This document shows, piece after piece, positions 32,546-41,999 of a DNA stretch of 64,000 nucleotides; positions within the stretch are counted from its first letter, which is position 1, and each line of letters starts with the position of its first letter. The stretch is from assembly GCF_000023865.1 (NCBI RefSeq), contig NC_013159.1:2444001-2508000 (forward strand), read 5' to 3'. A program made the position numbers and the translations under genes. This DNA comes from Saccharomonospora viridis DSM 43017. Lineage in GTDB: Bacteria; Actinomycetota; Actinomycetes; Mycobacteriales; Pseudonocardiaceae. The notes beneath the pieces were generated by a model. It saw nothing but the letters and a program-made list of their open reading frames with translations. It made no database searches and was not told where the DNA came from.

Positions 32546-33351
32546 GCGCGTGCCTCCTCCCCCAGGTACGCCGTCACCACGGCGGGGTCCGCGGCGATCT
32601 CGTCCGGGGTCCCCGACGCGATCACCCTGCCGAAGTCGAGAACGGTGATCCGGTCGCACACCGACATCACGAGGTCCATGTGGTGGTCGACGAGCACAAC
32701 CGCCATTCGGTCGGACAGCGCGCGCACGAGCTCACCGAGTTCGCCCATGTCGTCGTGCCCCAGTCCGCTCGCCGGTTCGTCGAGGAGCAGAAGTTCCGGC
32801 TCCGAGACCAGTGCCCGGGCCAGTGCCACGCGTTTCCGCACGGGGTACGGCAGGCTGTCGGGCAGCGCGGTGGCGTAGGTGTGGATGTCGAGTTCCTGCA
32901 ACACCGCTTCCGCCTTGAGCCGCAGGGCCCGCTCGTCGGACACCGAACGTCGCAGCCCCAACAGCGCGGAGACGAATCCCGACCGGCGGAATCGGTCGGC
33001 GCCGACCATGACGTTCTCCAACACCGTGAGCCCACGGAACAATCCGAGTCCCTGGAGCGTGCGGGCGATACCGAGCGGCGCCAACTGATGCGGGCGTGGG
33101 TGTGGCACCGTCTCGCCCCGGACGCGGACCACTCCTTCCGCGGGCCGCACGAATCCACAACAGACGTTGAACAGGGTGGTCTTGCCCGCGCCGTTGGGGC
33201 CGATCACGCCGTGCACCTCTTGTGGCCAGGCCGTGAGCGACACGTCCGACAGCGCGGTGAGACCGCCGAAGCGCACCGTGACACCCTGGATCTCGAACAG
33301 GGGATGCTCCGGCTGTGTACCGCCGGTGCCGACCGGATCTTCCCGCCGCAC
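32542..33351 (-). CDS. livG: Branched-chain amino-acid ABC transporter ATPase LivG
   Basis: The 269-residue ATPase has Walker A GPNGAGKTT, Walker B ELLLLDEPASGLG and switch His in VVLVDHHMDLVM. The signature region reads LPYPVRKRVALARAL, lacking the usual LS-G-Q residues, so this subunit may be catalytically weak and LivF the main ATPase. GTG 33351 is chosen because AAAGGGG precedes it; upstream codons lack a ribosome site. It is the first gene of the operon and is divergent from the PucR-type regulator. Confidence 0.9.
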   Translation of the reverse strand: MRREDPVGTGGTQPEHPLFEIQGVTVRFGGLTALSDVSLTAWPQEVHGVIGPNGAGKTTLFNVCCGFVRPAEGVVRVRGETVPHPRPHQLAPLGIARTLQGLGLFRGLTVLENVMVGADRFRRSGFVSALLGLRRSVSDERALRLKAEAVLQELDIHTYATALPDSLPYPVRKRVALARALVSEPELLLLDEPASGLGHDDMGELGELVRALSDRMAVVLVDHHMDLVMSVCDRITVLDFGRVIASGTPDEIAADPAVVTAYLGEEARA

Positions 33352-33645
33352 GTTCGCCCCTTTCGCCGCTGGCTTCGTCGCCACCGCCCCGTTCACCGAG
33401 GTGGGCGAGGCACGCAACAGCCTCGTGCCGAACGCCCAATGACGGCCATAGGCGCACCGCACAGTATTTCGGCGGTGAACTGGGCAGATCGCCTGACCGC
33501 GGCGACCGCTGTGTCGGCGGCTCGTCGGTCCGCCCGGGGAGTCATGCCGCGTGTCCGTCCAGCATTCGGGCGAAGTGCATAGAAGTTTCCGGTTCCACTG
33601 TGCGGATCGCACAAGATCGCTGGACGCGGCACCCCATACCGTGCC

Positions 33646-34914
33646 ATGGTCACTCGAATGACGACGGCAGCAGGCCACCCGGCGGAGGGCGAGGTCTCCT
33701 CGCCCGCGAGGACCGCTCTGCGCGTCCTCGCCACCGCGATGCTGGAAGACCTCGATGCCCTCGCCGACCGACTCACCCTGTTGGTGATGCGCGCCGAACC
33801 CGGCTACGCCGAACTCGGTGTCTCCGCGCCCGACGCGCTGCGGGAGAACCTCAGGGGGAACCTCGAACGCGGCATCCAGTCACTGGGCAAGCTCGTGCCG
33901 CCCGGGGTCGACCCGAACGACACCTCCCGGGAGACCGGCCGCAAACGTGCCAGGGAGGGCGTGCCTTTGGAGGCGGTCCTCCACGCCTACCGCCTGGGCG
34001 GCCAGGTGATCTGGGAAGGGTTGTTGTCGACGTCGCGGGACCGGTTCCGCGGCCGCTACGACCGGGAGTTGTTGGCCGTGTCGGGATGGGTGTGGCGAGT
34101 GATCGACGCCAGTTCGGCGGCGCTCGTCGACGCCTACCGGCTGGAGGAGTCACGACTGCGCAGTCAGGAACTGAGCAAACGTCATGCCTTCCTCAACGCC
34201 CTGCTGGACGGGAGGGGGAAGGACACGACCGTCGCGCAGGAGGCCGCCACGGTGCTCGGGTTGCCGACGTGCGGGCCGATGCTGTGCGTGGTCGCCCTGC
34301 TCGACACCCCGACCGACGAACCGTTGCGCTCTCCGAGGGACACACTCGCCGCCCACGGACTGGTGTCGTCATGGCACGTGCGATCGTCCGACATCGTCGG
34401 ATTGATCGCGCTCGCCGACCGCACGCCGGCCGACGTGCTGGCCGCTCTCCGTCCCGCGGTGATGGGTCGGGTGGGCGCGTCACCGGTGATCACCACGCTC
34501 GGCCAGGTCGGTGACGCCTACACGTTGGCCCGCACCGCGGCGAGGACGTTGGGCGCACCGGGAATGGCGTTCCTCGACGATCATCTGCCCGAGGCGCTAC
34601 TCGTCGACAGTCCTGAGTTGACCGAGCGACTCACCCAGGTGGCGTTCGGTGAGCTGCTCCGTCTTCCCGAGGCCGAACGGGAGACGTTGCTGGCCACACT
34701 GGGCGCGGTGATCGACAGCGGTGGTTCCCCGACCCGTGCGGCACAACGGCTGTACTGCCACCGCAACACCGTCATCTACCGCCTCCAACGCATCGAATCG
34801 ATCACCGGTCGGTCGGTGTCGCATCCCCGCGACCGACTGTTGTTCACCCTCGGACTGCTGGCGGTACACCGTCGCACCACGTCCGACGCCCTCTCGGAAG
34901 GTCCCGGACACTGA
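33646..34914 (+). CDS. PucR/CdaR-type transcriptional regulator
   Basis: The 422-residue protein has an N-terminal sensory region with the RsbRD-like helical segment (RETGRKRAREGVPLEAVLHAYRLGG, residues ~95-120), a GGDEF-like central domain, and a C-terminal HTH_30 DNA-binding helix (GSPTRAAQRLYCHRNTVIYRL at ~370). This layout is that of PucR-family regulators of purine, amide or lipid metabolism. It is divergent from the LIV operon across 294 bases, which makes that operon its most likely target. An in-frame ATG at 33658 is an alternative start. Confidence 0.88.
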   Translation: MVTRMTTAAGHPAEGEVSSPARTALRVLATAMLEDLDALADRLTLLVMRAEPGYAELGVSAPDALRENLRGNLERGIQSLGKLVPPGVDPNDTSRETGRKRAREGVPLEAVLHAYRLGGQVIWEGLLSTSRDRFRGRYDRELLAVSGWVWRVIDASSAALVDAYRLEESRLRSQELSKRHAFLNALLDGRGKDTTVAQEAATVLGLPTCGPMLCVVALLDTPTDEPLRSPRDTLAAHGLVSSWHVRSSDIVGLIALADRTPADVLAALRPAVMGRVGASPVITTLGQVGDAYTLARTAARTLGAPGMAFLDDHLPEALLVDSPELTERLTQVAFGELLRLPEAERETLLATLGAVIDSGGSPTRAAQRLYCHRNTVIYRLQRIESITGRSVSHPRDRLLFTLGLLAVHRRTTSDALSEGPGH

Positions 34915-35089
34915 AACCCGGGACGGCGGGAACGCCGGGAACGGTGGGGACGGCACGGCCGCCGACACGGTCGCGACACGGGCTCATGGATCGGCTTCGG
35001 GACCCGTGGCGCACCGTCGCCTCGTCCGGGCAGGTGAGTCCCCGCGCTTCGGGCACGCAACACGGCGCTGTGCATGGCAGGCTGGGACG

Positions 35090-36682
35090 GTGCGGATTCC
35101 GACTGCGCCTCGGCTTCTCGTCGTCTCCGCCGGGACGGCGGGCCCCCTGCTGTCCTCGGTGCGCGAGGCCGCACGGCGGTCCTGGCCCGACGTCCACGTC
35201 CTTGCCGAGGACATCACGCCGAACCAGGCCACCGGCGCACGGGCCGGGCGGACGCTCGGCCGGTTACTCGACCAGGTACGTCCGGACCTCGTGCTGTCCA
35301 CCCACCCCGTGGTGACCGCGGGGCTCGCCTGGCTGCGGCGACATCGTGGGTTCGGCCTGCCCACGGCCTCCTGGGATCCCGCGACGGGGACGTCCGGGCT
35401 CGACCGGGCGATGCGTCTTCTCGCCACCACCCCACCGCGGCCGGGGCCTCGCAGGCTTCCCGCGTCCGACGCCCTTTTCGCGCACATCGACTCCCCGGCC
35501 GCACCGCAGCACGTGGGTACGGTGCTGGTGTTCGAACCCGGCCCGGTGCCCACGGTCGACCGGGCGGCGGCCATGCTGGCCTCGGTGCCCGGCGCGCTCG
35601 GCCGCATCGTCCCCGCCACCGCGACCCAACCCGCCCGTTGGCTGCCCGTCCCGGGCAGAGCGGCGTGGGAGAACGTCGACGCGGTGACGGCCACCGAGCT
35701 GACGTCCCCGGTGGACGAGTTCTTCTCCGTCCCGTTGCAGGCCGAGCACACCGTAGGTGCCGCACGGATCGTCACCGGGCTGGCCGACGGACGCAGCGCC
35801 CTGCTGGTGAAGTTGCACCACGCACTCGGTGACGGCATGACCGTGTTGCAGTCACTGCTGTCCGACACCGACGACGCCGGACGGATGCCGTGGACGAACC
35901 GTCCCGCGCCGCAGCTGGGGGACGGTGGGGTGCCCGGGGTGTCCGCCGATCTCCGTCCCGTCCTGTCTGGACTACGGCAGCTGACCGTGGGGGGAAAAGC
36001 CCCCGCCACGGTGACGGACGGCCCCCTCCTCGACGCGCGCCGACACCACGTACTCGCACGCCTGCCGGGGCGGGCCGTGCGTACGGCCGCCCGAACGCAC
36101 GGGGTGGGCGCGGCCGAATTCCTGTTGGCGGCGTTCGCACAGGCATGGCACGACATCGACGAGGGGGCCGAGCGATTCCGACTCATGGTGCCGTGGTCGG
36201 TGCGCGGCACCGACAGCCTACGGGTGGCGGGCAACCACACCGGCGCCGTGCCGGTCGATCTCCCGGTGGGACCGATGGAGTTCGGTGACCGCGTGCGTCT
36301 CGTGGCGGCGACGATGCGGGCGCAGGTCGACACCGGTGTGCCCGCGGCCGCGAATTTCGTCGTGCGGTTGCTCGGCATGCTTCCCCCTCCGCTGCATCGG
36401 GCGGCGGCTCGAAACGTGTACCGGGGGAAGTGGTTCAACGCGATCGGCACCGTGATGCCGGGGCCGCGCCGAGAAGTGCGCTGGCACGGTGCGGTGTTGT
36501 CGGAGGCCTACCCCGTGCTGGCGCTCGCGCCGGACACCGGACTGGCCTGGGGTGCGTTGACGTGGGGGCCGTGGATCACGGTGTGCGTCACCGCCACGCC
36601 GGACACGAAGTCGCTCGCCGTCCCCCTCGCCGAGACGATGACCGACGTCGTCACGGGTTCCGTCGTCCGGGAGAGCACATGA
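35090..36682 (+). CDS. WS/DGAT-type acyltransferase with an MGDG-synthase-like N-terminal extension
   Basis: The 530-residue protein has the wax ester synthase/diacylglycerol acyltransferase domain from about residue 125 (ASDALFAHIDSPAAPQHVGTV). The active site LHHALGDGMT (HHxxxDG) is near residue 245, followed by the DUF1298-type C-terminal domain. Residues ~1-120 form a separate Rossmann-like segment: RLLVVSAGTAGPLLSSVREA, then RPDLVLSTHPVVTAGLAWLR, which resembles the N-terminal half of MGDG-synthase/diacylglycerol glucosyltransferases. The sugar-nucleotide half is absent. The GTG start fits this extension. It makes storage or cell-envelope acyl esters. Its stop overlaps the next SDR. Confidence 0.88.
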   Translation: MRIPTAPRLLVVSAGTAGPLLSSVREAARRSWPDVHVLAEDITPNQATGARAGRTLGRLLDQVRPDLVLSTHPVVTAGLAWLRRHRGFGLPTASWDPATGTSGLDRAMRLLATTPPRPGPRRLPASDALFAHIDSPAAPQHVGTVLVFEPGPVPTVDRAAAMLASVPGALGRIVPATATQPARWLPVPGRAAWENVDAVTATELTSPVDEFFSVPLQAEHTVGAARIVTGLADGRSALLVKLHHALGDGMTVLQSLLSDTDDAGRMPWTNRPAPQLGDGGVPGVSADLRPVLSGLRQLTVGGKAPATVTDGPLLDARRHHVLARLPGRAVRTAARTHGVGAAEFLLAAFAQAWHDIDEGAERFRLMVPWSVRGTDSLRVAGNHTGAVPVDLPVGPMEFGDRVRLVAATMRAQVDTGVPAAANFVVRLLGMLPPPLHRAAARNVYRGKWFNAIGTVMPGPRREVRWHGAVLSEAYPVLALAPDTGLAWGALTWGPWITVCVTATPDTKSLAVPLAETMTDVVTGSVVREST

Positions 36683-37419
36683 TCGGGCCGGGCACGCGGG
36701 TGCTGGTCACAGGTGGGTCGTCCGGGATCGGCGCGGCGACGGCGGAGGCGTTCGCGGCACGCGGCTGCCACGTCGTGGTGGTGGGCCGGAACGTCGCCGC
36801 CCTGACGGAACTGGCCCGCCGTATCGGTGGGGCGTCGTGTGTGGCCGACCTGACCGATCCCCACGCCATCGACACCGTGTGCTCCGAGGCGGACAAAGCC
36901 GATGTGCTCGTGGCCGCGGCCGGCCAGGGCTGGGCGGGTCGGCTGATCGACACGCCCGACGGTGACATGGAAACGCTCGTGGGGGTCAACATGCTGGCTC
37001 CGATGCGCTTGGCGCGCGCCGCGCTGCTCGGTATGCGGCGACGTTCGGGCGGTCACCTCGTGTTCGTCTCCTCGATCGCGGGACACATGGCCGTCGCCGA
37101 CGAGGCCGTGTACTCCGCCACCAAGGCGGCGATGAACGCGTTCGCCGCGAGTATCCGCCACGAGGCCTCGCCCCACGGTGTGGGGGTGTCGGTGGTGGTT
37201 CCGGGGGTGGTCGACACCGCGTTCTTCTCCCGGCGCGGCACGCCGTATTCACGCCGGTTCCCGCGGCCCGTCCCCGCCGAGGCGGTGGCGGAGCGGATCG
37301 TGCGTGCGGTGGAACACCGGCGACCGGAGGTGTTCGTACCACGCTGGCTCCGATTCCCCGCACGCCTCCGGGGCGTCGCGCCGCACCTCACCGATGCGTT
37401 GCAACGCCGATTCGGCTGA
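36679..37419 (+). CDS. Short-chain dehydrogenase coupled to the acyltransferase
   Basis: The 246-residue classical SDR has TGGSSGIG, AAAGQG in the NNAG position, catalytic Ser (VFVSSIAG) and YSATK (YxxxK). The C-terminal tail PRWLRFPARLRG resembles acyl-CoA/aldehyde-acting mycobacterial SDRs. Its ATG overlaps the acyltransferase stop (ATGA). A role in reducing or oxidising a lipid substrate for the WS/DGAT enzyme is likely but inferred. It converges on the hopanoid operon with only six bases between stops. Confidence 0.9.
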   Translation: MIGPGTRVLVTGGSSGIGAATAEAFAARGCHVVVVGRNVAALTELARRIGGASCVADLTDPHAIDTVCSEADKADVLVAAAGQGWAGRLIDTPDGDMETLVGVNMLAPMRLARAALLGMRRRSGGHLVFVSSIAGHMAVADEAVYSATKAAMNAFAASIRHEASPHGVGVSVVVPGVVDTAFFSRRGTPYSRRFPRPVPAEAVAERIVRAVEHRRPEVFVPRWLRFPARLRGVAPHLTDALQRRFG

Positions 37420-37425
37420 CCCCGC

Positions 37426-38436
37426 TCACAGGCCCCGGGCGGCCCGGAGTGATTCCTTGAGCGAACCGAGCGTGGCCAACACGGCAGTGGGTTCGTAACC
37501 GCAGTGCGCCATACAGTTCGCGCAGCGAGGGTCCCTACCCCGGCCGTAGGCGTCCCAGTCGGTGGTCTCCACGAGTTCGGCATAGGTGCGGGCGTAGCCG
37601 TCGCTCATCAGATAACACGGCTTCTGCCAGCCGAACAGGGAGTACGACGGCACCCCCCACGCGGTGCATTCGAAGTCCACTTTGCCCTCGAGGAAGTCGA
37701 GGAACAACGGCGAATGGTTGAGTCGCCAACGCTTCCGATTGCCTCCTGAGAACGCCTTGCGGAACAGCTCCCGAGTCTCCTGGACGCCGAGGAAGTGTTC
37801 CTGGTCGGGAGCCTTCTCGTAGGCGTAGGCGGGCGAGACCATCATCTGGTCCACCTCGATCTCGTCGTTGAGGAAGTCGAGCACCTCGGTCAGAGTCTGC
37901 GGTGTGTCGGTGTTGAACACGGTCGTGTTCGTGGTGACCCGGAAACCACGCTTTTTCAGCTCGGCGATCGCCTCGATCACCTCGTCGAACACACCTTCCT
38001 TGTCGACGGCGGCGTCATGTCGTTCCCGCAGTCCGTCGACGTGGATGGCGAACGCGAAGTACCGCGACGGCTTCAGGTCGAGCTTGTCGATCTTCCGCCG
38101 GAGCAGGGCGGCGTTGGTGCACAGGAAGACGTACTTCTTCCGGCGCACGAATTCGTTGACCATCGTGTCGATGTCGGGGTGCATCAACGGTTCGCCGCCC
38201 GCGATCGACACCATGGGAGCCCCGCACTCCTCGATGGCGGCCACCGCTTGCTCCACCGGCATGCGTTGTTTCAGCACGCTCGCGGGGTGTTGGATCTTGC
38301 CGCATCCGGGGCAGCTCAGGTTGCACGCGAACAACGGCTCCAGTTCCACGATCAACGGGAACTTCGAACGTCGCCGTAATTTCTGGACCATCAGGTAGCG
38401 CGCGATGCGCAGACTCTGGTGCCACGGCATACCCAT
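37426..38436 (-). CDS. hpnH: Adenosyl-hopene transferase HpnH (radical SAM)
   Basis: The 336-residue protein has the radical-SAM CxxxCxxC as FACNLSCPGCGK (about residue 38), SIAGGEPLMHPDI as the SAM-binding GGE motif, and a C-terminal Cys cluster (CANCMAHCGYEP). HpnH couples a 5'-deoxyadenosyl radical to hopene, the first step to extended C35 hopanoids. ATG 38436 has AAGGAGG upstream. It is the last gene of the hopanoid operon and overlaps hpnG. Confidence 0.95.
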   Translation of the reverse strand: MGMPWHQSLRIARYLMVQKLRRRSKFPLIVELEPLFACNLSCPGCGKIQHPASVLKQRMPVEQAVAAIEECGAPMVSIAGGEPLMHPDIDTMVNEFVRRKKYVFLCTNAALLRRKIDKLDLKPSRYFAFAIHVDGLRERHDAAVDKEGVFDEVIEAIAELKKRGFRVTTNTTVFNTDTPQTLTEVLDFLNDEIEVDQMMVSPAYAYEKAPDQEHFLGVQETRELFRKAFSGGNRKRWRLNHSPLFLDFLEGKVDFECTAWGVPSYSLFGWQKPCYLMSDGYARTYAELVETTDWDAYGRGRDPRCANCMAHCGYEPTAVLATLGSLKESLRAARGL

Positions 38437-39089
38437 CGGTGCCGCACCTCCTTCACAACGCTGTCGTTCGTCCACGTCCGGCGCGCAACGACGGTCGCCC
38501 ACGCCCGTAGTGCGGGTCCCGAGGCCGCCAACGCCGCCAACGCCGCGGCACCGCCCGGTATCGTCGCCGGGCTCGCCAGCGGCCGTGTCGGGGTGTCCAC
38601 CACCGCACGCAGTACCGCGGCCGGTCTTTCTTGTTCGATCAGTTCCACAAGCAGAGCGGATTCCAGGTCGAGTGCCACGGGATCACCGGACTCGCGGACG
38701 TCGTCCTCCACCGCCGCCGTCCCCCGTCGCACCCGCCAGACCACCCGGTCGGACTCCACGAGAGCGCCACGGTGGACGGTGTGCCCGTTCCCGCGGAGTA
38801 CCGAGGCCAGCAGCGGTGCGGTGGCACACTCCCACGTCCCGCGCGGCGAGCACACCACGTCGGGGACCACCAGGTCCCCCGGACGCGTGGCGGACGTGAG
38901 CGCACAGGCCACCCCCGCCACGACGACGGGGACCTCGGGCCGCTGCCGTAGTGCCGCCAGCACCGCCGAACGTCGCCGTGCGCGCATCCCCGCGCGTACG
39001 ACGTCCCCGCCGCGCAGTCCCCACCACACACTCACCGCTTCCACGGTCAGTGGGCACACGACGAGTACGTCGTCAGCCCGTCCCGACAT
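38391..39089 (-). CDS. hpnG: Adenosylhopane nucleosidase/phosphorylase-like HpnG
   Basis: The 232-residue protein resembles the purine-phosphorylase/nucleosidase fold: VLVVCPLTVEAVSVWWGLRG at the start, VVVAGVACALTSATRPGDLVVPD, and ALDLESALLVELIE near residue 150 as the ME-type substrate motif. HpnG removes adenine from adenosylhopane to give ribosylhopane. It overlaps both shc (17 bases) and hpnH (46 bases). The sequence is divergent, so assignment rests largely on context. Confidence 0.82.
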   Translation of the reverse strand: MSGRADDVLVVCPLTVEAVSVWWGLRGGDVVRAGMRARRRSAVLAALRQRPEVPVVVAGVACALTSATRPGDLVVPDVVCSPRGTWECATAPLLASVLRGNGHTVHRGALVESDRVVWRVRRGTAAVEDDVRESGDPVALDLESALLVELIEQERPAAVLRAVVDTPTRPLASPATIPGGAAALAALAASGPALRAWATVVARRTWTNDSVVKEVRHRWVCRGTRVCASRAT

Positions 39090-40995
39090 CGCCACCTCTT
39101 CCGAGGTACCGGCCCAACGCGGTGAGCGGGAAGACGATCCGGTACATGTGGTAGCTGATGTAGAAGTCGCCGGGGAAACCGGTGCCGGTGTACTGCGGTT
39201 CGTCCCAACCACCGTCGGGCCGCTGTGCGGCCATCAGCCATTCCACACCCCGGCGCACGACCTCGCCCCGTTCCCCCGCCGCGAGCAGCGCCAACAACGC
39301 CCACGCCGTCTGTGACGGTGTGGAGGTGCCCCGGCCCACCCAGGTCCGGTCGACATAGGAACGCAGGTCCTCACCCCAACCGCCGTCGGCGTTCTGGTGG
39401 GCCACAAGCCACTGCACGGCCGCGCGCACGGCCTCGTGCTGGGGGGAGATCCCACACGCCACGAGAGCCGGAACCACCGCTCCCGTGCCGTAGACGTGGT
39501 TGGCTCCCCAACGACCGAACCAGGAACCGTCCACCTCCTGGTGCTCCAACAACCAGCGCACGCCGCGTCTGGCGGATTCACTGTCGGCCATTCCCCGGGC
39601 CGCCAGCATCTCCACGATATGCGCCGTCACGTCGGCCGACGGCGGGTCGATCACCGCGCCGAAGTCGCAGAACGGCAGCTTCTCGCACAGTGTTCGCGTG
39701 TTGTCGGCGTCGAACGCACCCCATCCGCCGTCCGAGGACTGCATGCCCACGAGCCACGCGGTGGCCCGTTCCACGGCCGCGTTCACCCGGTGCGGCTCGG
39801 GGTGTCTCACCCGCTGGAGTCCGAGCACCACCTCGGCCGTGTCGTCGGTGTCGGGGTAATGGTCGTTGGCGAACTCGAACGCCCACCCCGACGGTTCCAG
39901 GGCGGGTCTGCGCACCCGCCAGTCACCACTGACCCGGATCTCCTGACGCAGGATCCAGTCGGCCGCCCTGACCAGCGCCGGGTCGTTCGGTGGTGTTCCG
40001 GAGTCCAACAACGCCGTCATCGCAAGAGCCGTGTCCCACACCGGCGACTGGCAGGCCTCCAATTTACGGATCCACCCGTTCTCGGTGCGGTGCCGGATGG
40101 TGAAGCCGTCCAGCCCGTCGAGCGCCTTACGCAGCACCGGGTGGTCCAACGGGTAACCACGCAGATGCAGGGCGAGGATCGAATACACCCACGGTGGCTG
40201 GATGCCGCCCCAACCCCCGTCCGATTCCTGTCGGTCGAGGATCCATTGTTCCGCTCGTGCCAGTGCCACCTTGCGCAAGGGCTTCAAAGGCAGCTTCTCC
40301 AAACGGTGCAACACCGAGTCGAGGCCGTGGAAAACGCCCGCCCAGGAAAGCGGCGACTCCAGATCCCGGCGCTGGATCCCGGTACGCAACTCCCGGACGC
40401 TGAATCCGAGATCCCTGGTGGGCCGGAGGGAACCGACGATCGTCAACGGCACCACCGTTTGTCTGGCCCAGCTCGCCCAGTCGTAGATGTTCAGCGGGAA
40501 CCAGTCGGGCAGCAGCATCATCTCCGGTGGCAGCACCGGCAATCTGCTCCACGGCCATTCCCCGAACAGTGCCAGCCAGATCCGTGTGAACACCCGTGTG
40601 GACTCGATCCCCCCACTGTCCAAGATGTATTCACGCGCCTTGCGCAGGTGCGCGGCGTCCATCGCATCACCTGCCAGGCGCAACGCGACGTAGGCCTCCA
40701 CGGTCGTGGACAGGTCGGGGGGACCGCCGTGGAAGGTCGCCCACGTTCCGTCCTCCCGTTGACACGACCTGATCCAGCGCGCGGTCTCCTGTGTGACCTG
40801 TTCGTCGGAGATACCGAGGAACTGCCGCAGCAGCAGGTCCTCGGCCTCCATCGTCACGTTCGTGTCCAGCTCACCTTTCCACCAGCCCTCCTCGTGCTGC
40901 AGCGACAGCAAGTACTGCCGGGCGGAGGAAACGCAGCTTCGCACCCTGTCCCGCGTCGAGTTCGGGGACAGCTCACGGGTCAACACATCGGTCAT
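39073..40995 (-). CDS. shc: Squalene-hopene cyclase
   Basis: The 640-residue length fits the family. Several QW repeats are visible (for example QESDGGWGGIQPP, QSSDGGWGAFDADN, QNADGGWGEDL, QRPDGGWDEP), and the catalytic acid motif DXDD occurs as YPDTDDTAEVV near residue 375. The enzyme cyclises squalene to hopene/hopanol as a monotopic membrane protein. Its start overlaps the polyprenyl synthase stop by four bases. Confidence 0.96.
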   Translation of the reverse strand: MTDVLTRELSPNSTRDRVRSCVSSARQYLLSLQHEEGWWKGELDTNVTMEAEDLLLRQFLGISDEQVTQETARWIRSCQREDGTWATFHGGPPDLSTTVEAYVALRLAGDAMDAAHLRKAREYILDSGGIESTRVFTRIWLALFGEWPWSRLPVLPPEMMLLPDWFPLNIYDWASWARQTVVPLTIVGSLRPTRDLGFSVRELRTGIQRRDLESPLSWAGVFHGLDSVLHRLEKLPLKPLRKVALARAEQWILDRQESDGGWGGIQPPWVYSILALHLRGYPLDHPVLRKALDGLDGFTIRHRTENGWIRKLEACQSPVWDTALAMTALLDSGTPPNDPALVRAADWILRQEIRVSGDWRVRRPALEPSGWAFEFANDHYPDTDDTAEVVLGLQRVRHPEPHRVNAAVERATAWLVGMQSSDGGWGAFDADNTRTLCEKLPFCDFGAVIDPPSADVTAHIVEMLAARGMADSESARRGVRWLLEHQEVDGSWFGRWGANHVYGTGAVVPALVACGISPQHEAVRAAVQWLVAHQNADGGWGEDLRSYVDRTWVGRGTSTPSQTAWALLALLAAGERGEVVRRGVEWLMAAQRPDGGWDEPQYTGTGFPGDFYISYHMYRIVFPLTALGRYLGRGGDVGTG

Positions 40996-41999
40996 CGGTC
41001 ACGCTCCACGACGAAACGGGTGAGATCGGCCAGTGCCGCACGGACCTCCTCGGGCGGATTCACCGTGGCGAGGCTGGTCTCGGCCGCGGCGATATAACGG
41101 TGGGCGCGCTCCCGAGTCCACGTGATGGCGCCCGTGTCCTCGATCAATGCCGCCATCGTGCGCACATCGTCCTCGTTGGGCGGGCGTTCTCGCCGGTAGA
41201 ACTCCTGCAACGCCGCCGCACTGTCGGTATCCGCGTTCAAGGCCACCACCACAGGAACCGACTTCTTCCGCACCCGCAGGTCGGCCAGCACGGGTTTACC
41301 GGTGACCTCCGGGCTGCCGAGGATGCCGAGCAGATCGTCGACGAGCTGGAAACCCATTCCCAGATTGCGTCCGAAATCCCCCAACGCCGCGACTGTCCGG
41401 TCATCGGCTCCGCCCAACAGCGCCCCGAGTTCGGCCGAGCACGCCATGAGCGACGCGGTTTTGCCGTCCTCCATGTCCAGGCACTCCTCGACGCTGACGA
41501 TCGTGCGGCTTTCGTACTCGATGTCGGCGCTCTGCCCCTCGATCAATCTGTGCACCGCAGCGGCCAGACGCTGATTGGCGGAACGCTCCCCCACCGAGTC
41601 CAGCACCTCCATGGCGAGTGTCAACAGCGCGTCACCCGCCAGGATGGCGGCCGGGGTGCCGAACAACCGCCATGCGGTGGGCCGGTGGCGACGCTCTGTG
41701 TCGCCGTCCATGACATCGTCGTGCAGCAAGGAGAAGTTGTGCACCAGCTCCACGGCGACAGCGCCCGGAAGCGCCGATTCCGGTGGGGCCCCTACGGCTC
41801 TGGCCGCGAGCAGGGCGAGCGCGGGCCGCAACGCCTTGCCTCCCCCTCCGTTCACGACCTCCCCGTGCTCGTCGGTCCAACCGAAGTGGTAGCTGACGAT
41901 ACGTCGCATCGCGGGTGTCAGCGTGGTGACCGCCTCGCGTAGTGCGGGTTGCACCAGCTGCTGAGTGGCACTCACCTCGGACGGCAAAATCGCGGTCAT
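40992..41999 (-). CDS. Polyprenyl diphosphate synthase of the hopanoid operon
   Basis: The 335-residue trans-prenyltransferase has the first Asp-rich motif LLHDDVMDGD (DDxxD). The second reads FQLVDDLLGILG, with Gly in place of the last Asp of DDxxD, as seen in many actinomycete farnesyl/geranylgeranyl synthases. GGKALRPALALLAAR is the upstream substrate-binding segment. In this context it should make farnesyl diphosphate for HpnC/HpnD. It overlaps hpnE and shc. Confidence 0.92.
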   Translation of the reverse strand: MTAILPSEVSATQQLVQPALREAVTTLTPAMRRIVSYHFGWTDEHGEVVNGGGGKALRPALALLAARAVGAPPESALPGAVAVELVHNFSLLHDDVMDGDTERRHRPTAWRLFGTPAAILAGDALLTLAMEVLDSVGERSANQRLAAAVHRLIEGQSADIEYESRTIVSVEECLDMEDGKTASLMACSAELGALLGGADDRTVAALGDFGRNLGMGFQLVDDLLGILGSPEVTGKPVLADLRVRKKSVPVVVALNADTDSAAALQEFYRRERPPNEDDVRTMAALIEDTGAITWTRERAHRYIAAAETSLATVNPPEEVRAALADLTRFVVERDR

